Shown here piece by piece: positions 1 through 7,327 of a DNA stretch of 34,381 nt. The notes beneath the pieces were generated by a model. That model was not told where the DNA came from. It did no database searches and saw only the letters and a program-made list of their open reading frames with translations. A program made the position numbers and the translations under genes. Each line of letters starts with the position of its first letter. The first letter of the stretch is position 1. Source of the DNA: Erysipelotrichaceae bacterium (GTDB lineage Bacteria > Bacillota_I > Bacilli_A > Erysipelotrichales > Erysipelotrichaceae). The stretch covers positions 1 through 34,381 of the forward strand of contig JAILBD010000140.1 in the NCBI GenBank assembly GCA_024681275.1. Direction: 5' to 3'.

Positions 1-10
1 TGTTTATCAG

Positions 11-358
11 ATGGATCGAAAAAAGAAAACAGTAATCGTTTTATTATTCATTCTATGCGGATGCAGCAGACAGCGTTCTGCCGCCTGCACTTACTATAAC
101 GGTGACGACTCACTGACCCTGGACCTGATCGCTGTCAATGATGATATCAGGATGATCGAGGTCAGTGAAGTTTTTGTTCTGCCACCGGAGCTGCTCGCAA
201 ATGGAAAGTTTTTCTCCGATCTTTGCAAACAGTTCGATCCTTCCTGCCATGTTGAGGATGATAAACTGGTCAGGAGATATTCTTTGGCTGTTGAGAGACG
301 TTACAGCCTGAATGCCACGATCACTTCTCTGGAAGAAAAGAGGTTTCACTGTGAGTGA
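11..358 (+). CDS. small putative lipoprotein, unknown function
   Basis: I do not recognise this 115-residue protein. It starts with a basic stretch (KKK at residues 4-6), a short hydrophobic segment and the sequence LCGC, with Cys18 as a plausible lipidation site, so it is probably an exported lipoprotein. The body is hydrophilic with three further cysteines (26, 72, 80), which could form disulfides. The ATG lies only 10 bases into the window, so the upstream gene and any ribosome-binding site cannot be judged. Its stop overlaps the GTG start of radC by 8 bases, which implies translational coupling. A second lipoprotein gene follows radC. The lipobox (Leu-Cys-Gly-Cys) is slightly off consensus, so lipidation is inference. 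Confidence 0.6.
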   Translation: MDRKKKTVIVLLFILCGCSRQRSAACTYYNGDDSLTLDLIAVNDDIRMIEVSEVFVLPPELLANGKFFSDLCKQFDPSCHVEDDKLVRRYSLAVERRYSLNATITSLEEKRFHCE

Positions 359-1013
359 AATGATCATGCCAAGAGAAAAGGCATTGCAGTATGGCATCAG
401 GTCCTTGAACAATGAAGAACTTCTGGCTTTGATCATAAAGTCTGCATACCGGGAAAAGAACGTCCTGGAACTGGCAAGAGAAGTCATAGACACAGCGAAT
501 GGCTTTGAAAACCTTCTTTCGCTGACATATGAGGAACTCACTTCCATCAAAGGGATCAAGAAGGCCAAGGCGTTGGAGATCATGGCTATCCTGGAGATCT
601 CCAAACGCTTGAGCAAGGTCGATCGGATCGCTGAATCACAGCTTTCTTCTCCGGAAAGAGTCGTTGAATGGCTGCGTTTCAATCTGGGTTTTGAAAATCA
701 GGAATTGTTTTTCGTGATCTATCTGAACGGCCGTAATTCGGTCATCAAATCGGAAGTCCTGTACAAAGGAAATAAGAATTCAGCCAACGTAAGTATTGAT
801 GAGATCCTGCGGAAGGCTCTGCTGGTAAAGGCATCATCGATTCTGGTCGCCCACAACCATCCAAGTGGTCATACCGAACCTTCTTCGGCAGATATCGAAT
901 TGACTGATAAACTTTCCAGGGCCTGCCAACTGATGGGAGTCCCTCTGGTCGATCATATCATCGTTTCCAGGACCAGCTACTTTAGTTTTAAGAATCATTG
1001 TATGTTAGAATAA
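351..1013 (+). CDS. radC: RadC family JAB/MPN-domain protein
   Basis: This is a 220-residue RadC (UPF0758) protein. Residues about 60-85 form a helix-hairpin-helix segment (TSIKGIKKAKA). The JAMM metal-site residues are visible: E119 in the segment NQELF, H168 and H170 in AHNHPSG, and D181. The fold predicts a zinc-dependent hydrolase, but the biochemical role of RadC is not settled in the family; the old link to DNA repair is doubtful. I chose the GTG at 351 because AAGAGG sits 7 bases upstream and the protein then begins just before the conserved MPREK segment; an in-frame ATG exists at 360. The reading frame is open to 312, but that extension has no ribosome-binding site and reads as overlap with the previous gene. 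Likely co-transcribed with both flanking lipoprotein genes. Confidence 0.9.
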   Translation: MSEMIMPREKALQYGIRSLNNEELLALIIKSAYREKNVLELAREVIDTANGFENLLSLTYEELTSIKGIKKAKALEIMAILEISKRLSKVDRIAESQLSSPERVVEWLRFNLGFENQELFFVIYLNGRNSVIKSEVLYKGNKNSANVSIDEILRKALLVKASSILVAHNHPSGHTEPSSADIELTDKLSRACQLMGVPLVDHIIVSRTSYFSFKNHCMLE

Positions 1014-1017
1014 AGAC

Positions 1018-1680
1018 GTGAAAAAGTTCATAGTCTTTTTGATGTGTATATGTTTGTACGGGTGCGCTCAGAGCCTTGATCTGGAAACTGAACTTGATCA
1101 GGTCTTTTCTGCTGAACTCGTACAGGAAAAAGTGAGAAGAAACAATTACAGCCGTTATCTGGATTACTATCTGCCCAGCGATCTGCATGAAGTAGAAGGA
1201 GATATGCTGACGAATTATTTCTCATACAACGATTCGTGTTTCATCATGGATGTCAATATCTCCGGCATCGTCAACGACAGATATTACCCTGATCAGAAAC
1301 TCGGCGATGAAGGTTTTTTTGATGAGCAGAGACTGGTCTATTATAGAGCTGGCACGTACAAGGACAACGAGGGGAATGAACGGGAATACCAGTACAAGGT
1401 GTATGGATATGACGGCGAGTATCTCTCCTACTTTTTCTCAAAGGATCTGATCTTCTATGGATATGCCACACCTGATGACATCGTCCCTATGAGTTCAAGG
1501 ATCCTGTTGATGGCAAAAGGAACGATCGTCAGAGAAGATGATGTGGCTGCCGGTTATTCGTTGAAGAATGAGATCGACTACGAAAAGAAGCAGGTCAACC
1601 TGTTTGAAACGATCATGCCGGTCAATGGCAATGTCAATGACTTCTTTGTCTCAGATGACCAGGAAAGTGCTCAGCAATAG
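1018..1680 (+). CDS. putative lipoprotein, unknown function
   Basis: I do not recognise this 220-residue protein. It has an N-terminal signal sequence ending in LYGC (Cys16), a good lipobox, so it is predicted to be anchored on the outer face of the membrane. The mature part is acidic and rich in Tyr and Asp, with no cysteine apart from one at about residue 71 and no motif I can name. The start is a GTG at 1018, only 4 bases after the radC stop, so it is almost certainly in the same transcript. A possible promoter for the next gene begins just after its stop. Confidence 0.7.
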   Translation: MKKFIVFLMCICLYGCAQSLDLETELDQVFSAELVQEKVRRNNYSRYLDYYLPSDLHEVEGDMLTNYFSYNDSCFIMDVNISGIVNDRYYPDQKLGDEGFFDEQRLVYYRAGTYKDNEGNEREYQYKVYGYDGEYLSYFFSKDLIFYGYATPDDIVPMSSRILLMAKGTIVREDDVAAGYSLKNEIDYEKKQVNLFETIMPVNGNVNDFFVSDDQESAQQ

Positions 1681-1682
1681 TG

Positions 1683-1710
1683 TTGTGCTGATCTTAAAAT
1701 GATGTAGAAT
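1683..1710 (+). promoter_or_regulatory. candidate promoter for the SPIFG-motif protein and murC
   Basis: TTGTGC at 1683-1688 and TAGAAT at 1705-1710 are separated by 16 bases, a fair sigma-A-like match. It lies in the 46-base gap between two genes, and a strong ribosome-binding site (GAGGTGGG) follows it. Seen by eye only; no terminator separates it from the upstream gene. Confidence 0.4.
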
Positions 1711-1726
1711 TAAGTAGAGGTGGGAA

Positions 1727-2290
1727 ATGAAAAACGATATAAAGAAGAAATTTATTGACATCCTGTTTGAGCCGGATGAAGATGACGAAGTTTATGAAAA
1801 GCCGGTCGAGGAGAAGAAAAAACCGGTCAAAAAGCAGGAGAATACAGTAAAAGCAAAGGACATCTTGTATCGCAAACCGGAGAAGTCAGCTTTTATCGAC
1901 CTCAATGAGAAAAAGAAAAAAGAAGATCAGCAGAAAAAAGCTGAAGAAGTATACGGCGACTACGAATTCTCATCTCAGATCTCTCCGATATTCGGCGTGA
2001 TCAAAGAGAACAAGCCTGAATTCAAGTCTTCTGTAAGTGCGAATGAGTCACTTGTCAATAAACCGGATAGTTCCCATCTGGAGATCATCACCTCGCCGAT
2101 CTATGGATACGGTACCCGTGATGACTATATGAAAGACAATCTCGATTTCAATCACGTTCTGGAAGACACAGATGAGGAAGAACTGCATCGTCTTCTGGAT
2201 GATGATCTGGACTTTGGTTCTCATACATATGATGATCTTGACGAAGATGAAGAACTGAATCTGTTCAACGATCTTGAAGAGGAAGAGTGA
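1727..2290 (+). CDS. highly charged cytoplasmic protein with two SPI(F/Y)G motifs
   Basis: A 187-residue protein with no signal peptide or membrane segment. Residues 1-75 are mixed-charge and lysine-rich (runs such as EKKKKE); residues 138-187 are strongly acidic. Two short matching motifs, SPIFG (86-90) and SPIYG (123-127), sit in the middle, 37 residues apart, each preceded by Ile-Ser or Ile-Thr. This looks like a disordered protein carrying two copies of a short linear binding motif. GAGGTGGG upstream supports the ATG. Its stop overlaps the murC start by one base (TGATG), so the two are translationally coupled, which suggests a role connected with wall synthesis or division. I cannot assign a function. 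Confidence 0.75.
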   Translation: MKNDIKKKFIDILFEPDEDDEVYEKPVEEKKKPVKKQENTVKAKDILYRKPEKSAFIDLNEKKKKEDQQKKAEEVYGDYEFSSQISPIFGVIKENKPEFKSSVSANESLVNKPDSSHLEIITSPIYGYGTRDDYMKDNLDFNHVLEDTDEEELHRLLDDDLDFGSHTYDDLDEDEELNLFNDLEEEE

Positions 2291-3585
2291 TGTATTACTT
2301 TATCGGAATCAAAGGTACCGGTATGGCTTCTCTTGCCGTCATGCTGCATGAACTGGGCAACGAGGTCATCGGTTCTGATCTGGAAAAGCATTTTTTTACT
2401 GAGGACGAATTGGTCAAAAGGGGGATCAGGATCCTTCCTTTTGATGAGGATAACATAAAACCTGAATATACTGTCATCATCGGCAATGCCTTCCTGGAGG
2501 ACTTCCCGGAAGTCATCAGAGCAAGGAAGCTGTGCAGATGCTACCGTTATCATGAGTTCCTTGGTGAGCTCATGAAGAACTACAAGAGCGTTTCGATCTG
2601 CGGCTCTCATGGCAAGACGACCACCACCACGATCACCAAGACGGTCTTTTCTGAATTCAAGAAGACTGCTTATCTGATCGGCGATGGAGAAGGCTTCCTT
2701 GAGAAAGACAGCGAGTTCCTCTGTGTTGAATCGGATGAGTTCCGCCGTCACTTCATCTCGTATCATCCTGAATATGCCATCATCACGAATATCGAGATCG
2801 ATCATGTCGATTATTTCAAAGATGAGATCGATTATTTCAATGCCTATCAGGAATTCGTCAACAACGTGAAAGAAGCCGTATTCTATTATGGAGATGATCC
2901 ATGGTGCCAAAAACTGCAGTTCAGCAGCAAGGCCTTTTCTTTCGGACTCAGCGATCAGAACGACTACTATATCGCATATCTTGTGACCAGTGAGGATGGA
3001 TCGGCTTTTGATCTGATGTACAGAGGAGAGAAGCTGTATCGCTATGAGGTGCCTTTTGTAGGTGATCATCTGATGATCGATATACTCGGTGTTCTGTCTC
3101 TGGCTCATTACATGGGCTTTGATCACGAAAGGGTGGAGAAGGTGCTGCATGAATATGTCGGCCCCAAGAGACGTTACGTGATAGAGGAGTATAAAGGTAC
3201 GATCTTCGTGGATGACTATGCACATCACCCGACGGAAGTAGGCGTGACGATAGAGGCTTCACATAAGCGCTATCCTGATAGGAAGATCATTGCCATCTTC
3301 AAGCCGCATAGGGCTTCCAGAGTCAAGTATTTTGCGAAGGAATTCAAGGAAGCGCTCGAGAAGGCGGATGAGATCTACCTGCTGGACTTCACTTCGATCG
3401 ATGACAAGCAGGATGGAACGGATATCGATATCACTTATCTTGCGGATATGATACCGGAAAGCCATGTCCTTTCGGAGGATATCGAAGGAGCCAAGGTACT
3501 GGCTCAGTATAAGGGAGAATGTCTCCTCTTCATGTCCAGCAAGGATATCTATAACATAGCGGAAATGGTGAAGGAACTGTTATAG
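2290..3585 (+). CDS. murC: UDP-N-acetylmuramate--L-alanine ligase
   Basis: MurC adds L-alanine to UDP-MurNAc, the first amino acid of the peptidoglycan stem peptide, using ATP in the cytoplasm. The 431-residue protein shows the three Mur-ligase domains: an N-terminal nucleotide-sugar-binding fold starting with GIKGTGMA (6-13), the ATP loop GSHGKT (105-110), the central IEIDHVDYF segment, and a C-terminal domain with DDYAHHPTEV. The ATG at 2290 overlaps the upstream stop by one base; a GTG one codon earlier is less likely. In B. subtilis murC is also followed by ytxG and, further on, ccpA, as here. The gene ends inside a hairpin terminator. Confidence 0.96.
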   Translation: MYYFIGIKGTGMASLAVMLHELGNEVIGSDLEKHFFTEDELVKRGIRILPFDEDNIKPEYTVIIGNAFLEDFPEVIRARKLCRCYRYHEFLGELMKNYKSVSICGSHGKTTTTTITKTVFSEFKKTAYLIGDGEGFLEKDSEFLCVESDEFRRHFISYHPEYAIITNIEIDHVDYFKDEIDYFNAYQEFVNNVKEAVFYYGDDPWCQKLQFSSKAFSFGLSDQNDYYIAYLVTSEDGSAFDLMYRGEKLYRYEVPFVGDHLMIDILGVLSLAHYMGFDHERVEKVLHEYVGPKRRYVIEEYKGTIFVDDYAHHPTEVGVTIEASHKRYPDRKIIAIFKPHRASRVKYFAKEFKEALEKADEIYLLDFTSIDDKQDGTDIDITYLADMIPESHVLSEDIEGAKVLAQYKGECLLFMSSKDIYNIAEMVKELL

Positions 3586-3594
3586 TTCCTTTTT
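3571..3594 (+). terminator. rho-independent terminator of murC
   Basis: AAGGAACT (3571-3578) pairs with AGTTCCTT (3584-3591) around the loop GTTAT and runs into five T. The stem overlaps the last codons and stop of murC. Confidence 0.7.
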
Positions 3595-3617
3595 CATTTG
3601 TAAAGGCATACAGATTA

Positions 3618-3646
3618 TTGAAAACTTTTACATTTTCATTTAGAAT
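3618..3646 (+). promoter_or_regulatory. promoter of the ytxG-like/ccpA/tyrS unit
   Basis: TTGAAA (3618-3623) and TAGAAT (3641-3646) with a 17-base spacer, directly downstream of the murC terminator. This gives a leader of about 15-17 bases containing the AGGAAGGTG ribosome-binding site of the next gene. Confidence 0.65.
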
Positions 3647-3668
3647 ACAGATGAGGAAGGTGAATGAT

Positions 3669-4058
3669 ATGGATGCTTTCATTATTGCTTTTAGAGATCT
3701 GAGCAGGGACCTGATCCCGATCCTGGGTGCAATTTGCCTGGTCTGTGTGATCATACTGCTGATAAAGCTGATCAAAGTATTATCCAGCGTAGATGATACT
3801 CTGCTGAAGACGCATGGTACGATCGATCTTGTCGATCGTTCGATCGAAAAGGTCCAGGCCCCTCTGGATACCGTCGTCAGAGTATCCGGTACTGTCGACA
3901 AAGCGCATGATGCAACGATCTCGGCAGCCAAAGACGCGAAAGAATTTGTGACGAAGAATGCCGGTGAGATCAAGGAAAGAGTCCTGGCATTCATCAAGGA
4001 AGAAGAAAACGAAGACGAATTAAAAGAACCAAGCCCTGAAGATATCATAGGAGGATAA
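3669..4058 (+). CDS. DUF948 / YtxG-like membrane protein
   Basis: A 129-residue protein with one N-terminal membrane helix (about residues 13-35, PILGAICLVCVIILLIKLI) followed by a long hydrophilic helix. It matches the general shape of DUF948 proteins such as B. subtilis YtxG, and the position directly after murC is the same as for ytxG. Function in the family is unknown; envelope or stress roles have been proposed. The ATG at 3669 is chosen because AGGAAGGTG lies just upstream; an upstream in-frame TTG at 3618 is part of the -35 box and can be excluded. The C-terminus is acidic. It is separated from the next gene by only two bases. Confidence 0.75.
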   Translation: MDAFIIAFRDLSRDLIPILGAICLVCVIILLIKLIKVLSSVDDTLLKTHGTIDLVDRSIEKVQAPLDTVVRVSGTVDKAHDATISAAKDAKEFVTKNAGEIKERVLAFIKEEENEDELKEPSPEDIIGG

Positions 4059-4060
4059 AC

Positions 4061-4606
4061 GTGGAAGACAAGTATATCGAAGAAAGCGTTAAAGAAGTTA
4101 TTGAGGATCTTAAGAGCAAAGTCGATGCTTTGACTGAAGCTGCAAGTGGCAGTGATGAGACCGTTGCGGAAAAAGTTGAAGCCGTAAAAAACAAAGCAGT
4201 AAAAGTATTCCAGGATGTTACTGAGAGACTGAAAGGCCTGAGTGGGAGCGCAGCGAATGAAGAAGAGCTCGCTAAGGCGATCTCCACGATCAAAGATAAA
4301 TCCAAGGATCTTTATGAGAATGCCTTGAATAAGATCGATGAGTTGAGAGGCGGTAAAAAAGAAGGATCAGAAAGCGAGAAAGATGCGGCTCCCGCAGAAC
4401 AGAAAGAGGATGCCGATCCTTTTACGGAAGTGAAAAAGGGGATCGAGAACATCGTCGCGGATGCGAAAGCGGAGTTTGATGATTTCATGCACAGAGAAGA
4501 TGTCAAAGAGGCTGTCGACAAGGCAAAGGTCCAGGCAGTCGATATCGCTGAAAAGACGCTGGAGATTCTGAAAGGATGGCTGACGCCAGATGGTGATGAC
4601 AAATGA
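4061..4606 (+). CDS. acidic helical repeat protein (ytxH position)
   Basis: A 181-residue, almost wholly helical, charged protein (many Glu, Lys, Asp and Ala; no Cys; no signal peptide or membrane segment). Heptad-like alternation suggests an amphipathic or coiled-coil rod of the kind seen in YtxH-like and apolipoprotein-like proteins. B. subtilis has ytxH in the corresponding position after ytxG, but this protein lacks the glycine-zipper membrane start of YtxH, so I call it positional similarity only. The GTG start at 4061 is preceded by a strong TAGGAGGA site. The stop overlaps the ccpA start as ATGA, implying coupling. The partner is most likely the DUF948 protein just upstream. Confidence 0.7.
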   Translation: MEDKYIEESVKEVIEDLKSKVDALTEAASGSDETVAEKVEAVKNKAVKVFQDVTERLKGLSGSAANEEELAKAISTIKDKSKDLYENALNKIDELRGGKKEGSESEKDAAPAEQKEDADPFTEVKKGIENIVADAKAEFDDFMHREDVKEAVDKAKVQAVDIAEKTLEILKGWLTPDGDDK

Positions 4607-5595
4607 AAAAAGTGACGATCTACGAAGTTGCTAAAGAATCAAATGTTTCATTAGCTACTGTATCAAGAGTTATTAATGGCTCGACAGTAGTCAAGGAAGA
4701 TACAAGAAAAAGAGTCGAAGAAGCGATCAACAAGCTCGGTTACAGACCGAATGCGATCGCTCAGGGGCTTGCCCTGTCGCGCACGACGACAGTCGGTCTG
4801 ATCATTCCTTCGACTTCTGTTTCATTTTCAGGAAGGATCATAAACGGTCTTTGCGATGTCGCCAAGATCTATGATTATTCCGTCTATCTGCATACGATCA
4901 CAGAAGGAGTGACGGATATCAAGGAGATCATCGATGAAGTGATCAAGGCAAGAGTTGATGGTGTCATCATCTACGCCGATAAGGATCTTGATGATTCGCT
5001 TAAGCTCCTGGAGGAGTATAATATTCCAATGGTGGTCATGTGTTCGCAGATCTCTTCTGATAACATCTGTTCAGTCTATGTCGACTATAAGAAGGCGGTG
5101 TCTGAACTTTGCGAGTCTTATCTGCAGAAGGGTATCGAAGATATCGCGATCCTGCAGGATCACCGCAATGATGTCGTTTCCGAGCTGATGAGAAGCGGTG
5201 CGGAAGAAGCTTTTGCCAAATATGGCAAGGAATACAAGGGTTACATCGAGGTCTCCAAGGACAATCGTTCGACTTACAAGTTCCTGAAGTCTTACTTCAA
5301 GACACACAGGCACCAGGTCTTCATTGCGAATCGTGATTCACAGGCCATGGCCGCATTGAACGCAGGCCAGGGTGCGGGTATCGCGATCCCTGAAGATATG
5401 GATCTGATCTGCATGAACGAAAGCAAGTATACGTCTTCAGTGCGTCCTGAGATCAGTTCATTCGTCGTTCCTACTTATGATCTTGGTGCCATTTCTATGA
5501 GACTGATGACCAAGATGCTGAAAGACGAACATGTCGAAGAAAAAGAGAAGAGGCTCAACGCCTTGTATTCACCGAAGAAAACAACAAAGGAATAG
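4603..5595 (+). CDS. ccpA: LacI-family regulator, probable catabolite control protein A
   Basis: A 330-residue LacI/GalR-family repressor. Residues 4-50 hold the helix-turn-helix and hinge helix (TIYEVAKESNVSLATVSRVI, then YRPNAIAQGLA), followed by a periplasmic-binding-protein-like effector domain. CcpA with phosphorylated HPr binds cre sites to repress or activate carbon genes. Assignment rests on the sequence opening typical of CcpA and on the neighbourhood: murC, a ytxG-like gene, then this gene, then tyrS, as in the B. subtilis murC-ytxG-ytxH-..-ccpA region. No sugar operon lies directly next to it, which favours a global rather than a local regulator. Cre-like sites are present at the mgl and ptsI promoters. 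Another LacI-type regulator remains possible. Confidence 0.8.
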   Translation: MKKVTIYEVAKESNVSLATVSRVINGSTVVKEDTRKRVEEAINKLGYRPNAIAQGLALSRTTTVGLIIPSTSVSFSGRIINGLCDVAKIYDYSVYLHTITEGVTDIKEIIDEVIKARVDGVIIYADKDLDDSLKLLEEYNIPMVVMCSQISSDNICSVYVDYKKAVSELCESYLQKGIEDIAILQDHRNDVVSELMRSGAEEAFAKYGKEYKGYIEVSKDNRSTYKFLKSYFKTHRHQVFIANRDSQAMAALNAGQGAGIAIPEDMDLICMNESKYTSSVRPEISSFVVPTYDLGAISMRLMTKMLKDEHVEEKEKRLNALYSPKKTTKE

Positions 5596-5601
5596 TTTAT
5601 T

Positions 5602-6825
5602 ATGGGAATTTATGAAGAACTGGTATGGCGCGGGTTGATCAAAGATGAGTCTTCGCCGGAAATAAAGGATCTGCTCAACAAGGGTGGCGTGACTTTTTAT
5701 ATTGGCACCGATCCGACGGGCGATTCTCTGCACATCGGACATTTTTCGTCTTTTCTGATCTCTAAGCGTCTGAAAGACGCGGGTCATAATCCGATCCTGC
5801 TGGTAGGTGGCGGTACGGGACTGATCGGTGATCCGAAACCGGATGCCGAAAGACCGATGATCACGGTGGAAGAAGTTGAACACAACTTCAAATGTCTCAA
5901 GGCTCAGGCGGAGAAGCTTTTTGGTTTTGAGGTCGTCAACAACTACGACTGGCTGAAAGATTTCACGTATATCGACTGGCTCCGCGATGTCGGCAAGTAT
6001 TTCAATATCGGCTACATGCTGAACAAGGATATCGTCAGAAGAAGGCTGGATGAAGGTATCACCTATACCGAGTTTTCTTATATGACGATGCAGGCTTATG
6101 ACTTCATGCATCTGTATCTGGACCGCGGCGTCACGATGCAGGTCGCAGGTCAGGACCAGTGGGGCAATATCACTGCCGGTATCGAGCTGATCAGAAAGAA
6201 ACTGGGCAAGGAGGCGTATGGCTTTACGATGCCTCTGCTGACGAAAGCAGACGGCCAGAAATTCGGCAAGACCAACGGTAAGGCCATATGGCTGGATATC
6301 AACAAGACTTCTGCATATGAGATGTATCAGTTCTTTATCAACTCCGAAGACAGCAAGGTCATCGATTATCTCAAGTTCCTCACTTTCCTGTCCAAGGAAG
6401 AGATCGAGAGACTGGAAGTCTCTAACAATGAACATCCGGAACTTCGTGAGGCGCATAAGGCACTTGCCAGAGAGGTCATCACTTTCCTGCATGGACCGGA
6501 AGCGTATGGATCAGCTGTCAAGATCGCTGAGACTTTCTTCAAAGGCAATCTCAAGGATCTGACTTACGATGAACTCAAACAGGGTACAGCTGATCTGGAG
6601 CGCACGAAGATCGAAGACGGTGGTTCTCTGATCGAGACCCTGGTGAAGGTCGGCGCCTGCAGATCCAATCGCGAGGCGAGGGATCTGATCAAAGGCTCTT
6701 CCATTTCGGTCAACGGCGAGAAGGTCACGGATCTGAATCATGTCCTGAAAAAGGAAGATGCCTTCAATCAGGAACTGACCATCATCAAAAAAGGAAAGAA
6801 GTTCTATTACGCTGTTGAATTCTGA
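5602..6825 (+). CDS. tyrS: tyrosyl-tRNA synthetase
   Basis: Charges tRNA-Tyr with tyrosine. The 407-residue class I enzyme has the HIGH motif intact at residues 44-47 (LHIGHF) and the KMSKS loop in the form KFGKT at 220-224, normal for bacterial TyrRS. The substrate-binding segment GYMLNKDIVRRR and the C-terminal S4 RNA-binding domain (from about 340, with REARDLIKGSSISVNGEKV) are complete. The gene starts 6 bases after ccpA with AAAGGAA as ribosome-binding site. There is no T-box leader in front of it, unlike tyrS of many Bacillota, so it appears to depend on the upstream promoter. Confidence 0.96.
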   Translation: MGIYEELVWRGLIKDESSPEIKDLLNKGGVTFYIGTDPTGDSLHIGHFSSFLISKRLKDAGHNPILLVGGGTGLIGDPKPDAERPMITVEEVEHNFKCLKAQAEKLFGFEVVNNYDWLKDFTYIDWLRDVGKYFNIGYMLNKDIVRRRLDEGITYTEFSYMTMQAYDFMHLYLDRGVTMQVAGQDQWGNITAGIELIRKKLGKEAYGFTMPLLTKADGQKFGKTNGKAIWLDINKTSAYEMYQFFINSEDSKVIDYLKFLTFLSKEEIERLEVSNNEHPELREAHKALAREVITFLHGPEAYGSAVKIAETFFKGNLKDLTYDELKQGTADLERTKIEDGGSLIETLVKVGACRSNREARDLIKGSSISVNGEKVTDLNHVLKKEDAFNQELTIIKKGKKFYYAVEF

Positions 6826-6826
6826 T

Positions 6827-7327
6827 ATGAAAAGATTGATCCTGATACTGGTTTTGTTGGTGAGCTTGTGTGCCTGCGAACAGGACGGCAAGCAGATGGC
6901 GAATCCGGACGACAGATATATGTATATCATTGAAATGATCGGGGAGCACGATAGTTTTCAGGATACCTCGAACTATTTCGATATCAGCGCTGAGATGGCG
7001 AAGATAGAAAATGGTTACCGTTACTATATCACCATCGATAATCCGCGCATCGCCATGTATGATATCGAGCTTCTTGCGATCGAAAAGAATGTCGATTACC
7101 GCAGTACGATGGCTGCCAATGTCGGCATCTTTGAGGACAAGGAATACAACATGGTACCGAATCAGGCCAATATCGAACAGGGCTTCGTCAAGGGTATCGT
7201 CGCATCAGCGATCACCAAGTATCCCGAGACGACACTGTATATCTTTGTCCAGTTCAAAAATTCTGACTATTCTGTCGTTCGTTCCGAGTATTTCAAGCTC
7301 GATGTGAGTTACGGAGAGAATGAATGA
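6827..7327 (+). CDS. small putative lipoprotein
   Basis: An unrecognised 166-residue protein. It has a lysine-arginine start, a hydrophobic core and SLCAC (Cys17 as the lipidated residue), so it is predicted to be a membrane-anchored lipoprotein. The mature part resembles a small beta-rich domain and contains no further cysteine. The ATG at 6827 comes one base after the tyrS stop; a TTG at 6815 in the same frame is less likely. Its stop overlaps the start of the MurJ-like gene (ATGA), so the two are coupled and may act together at the membrane, which is inference. Confidence 0.7.
   Translation: MKRLILILVLLVSLCACEQDGKQMANPDDRYMYIIEMIGEHDSFQDTSNYFDISAEMAKIENGYRYYITIDNPRIAMYDIELLAIEKNVDYRSTMAANVGIFEDKEYNMVPNQANIEQGFVKGIVASAITKYPETTLYIFVQFKNSDYSVVRSEYFKLDVSYGENE

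Noticed and set aside
312..350. Upstream start of radC at 312
   Set aside because: No ribosome-binding site, and it would lengthen the protein beyond the conserved RadC start inside the preceding gene; GTG 351 has AAGAGG at a good distance.
2221..3228. 335-codon open frame on the minus strand across murC
   Set aside because: Lies entirely opposite murC, whose motifs are intact. No ribosome-binding site and no recognisable motif; it is a by-product of the GAT/ATC-rich codon use in this genome.
5569..6492. 307-codon minus-strand frame opposite tyrS
   Set aside because: Fully antisense to an intact synthetase gene with no signals of its own; composition mirrors the tyrS codons.
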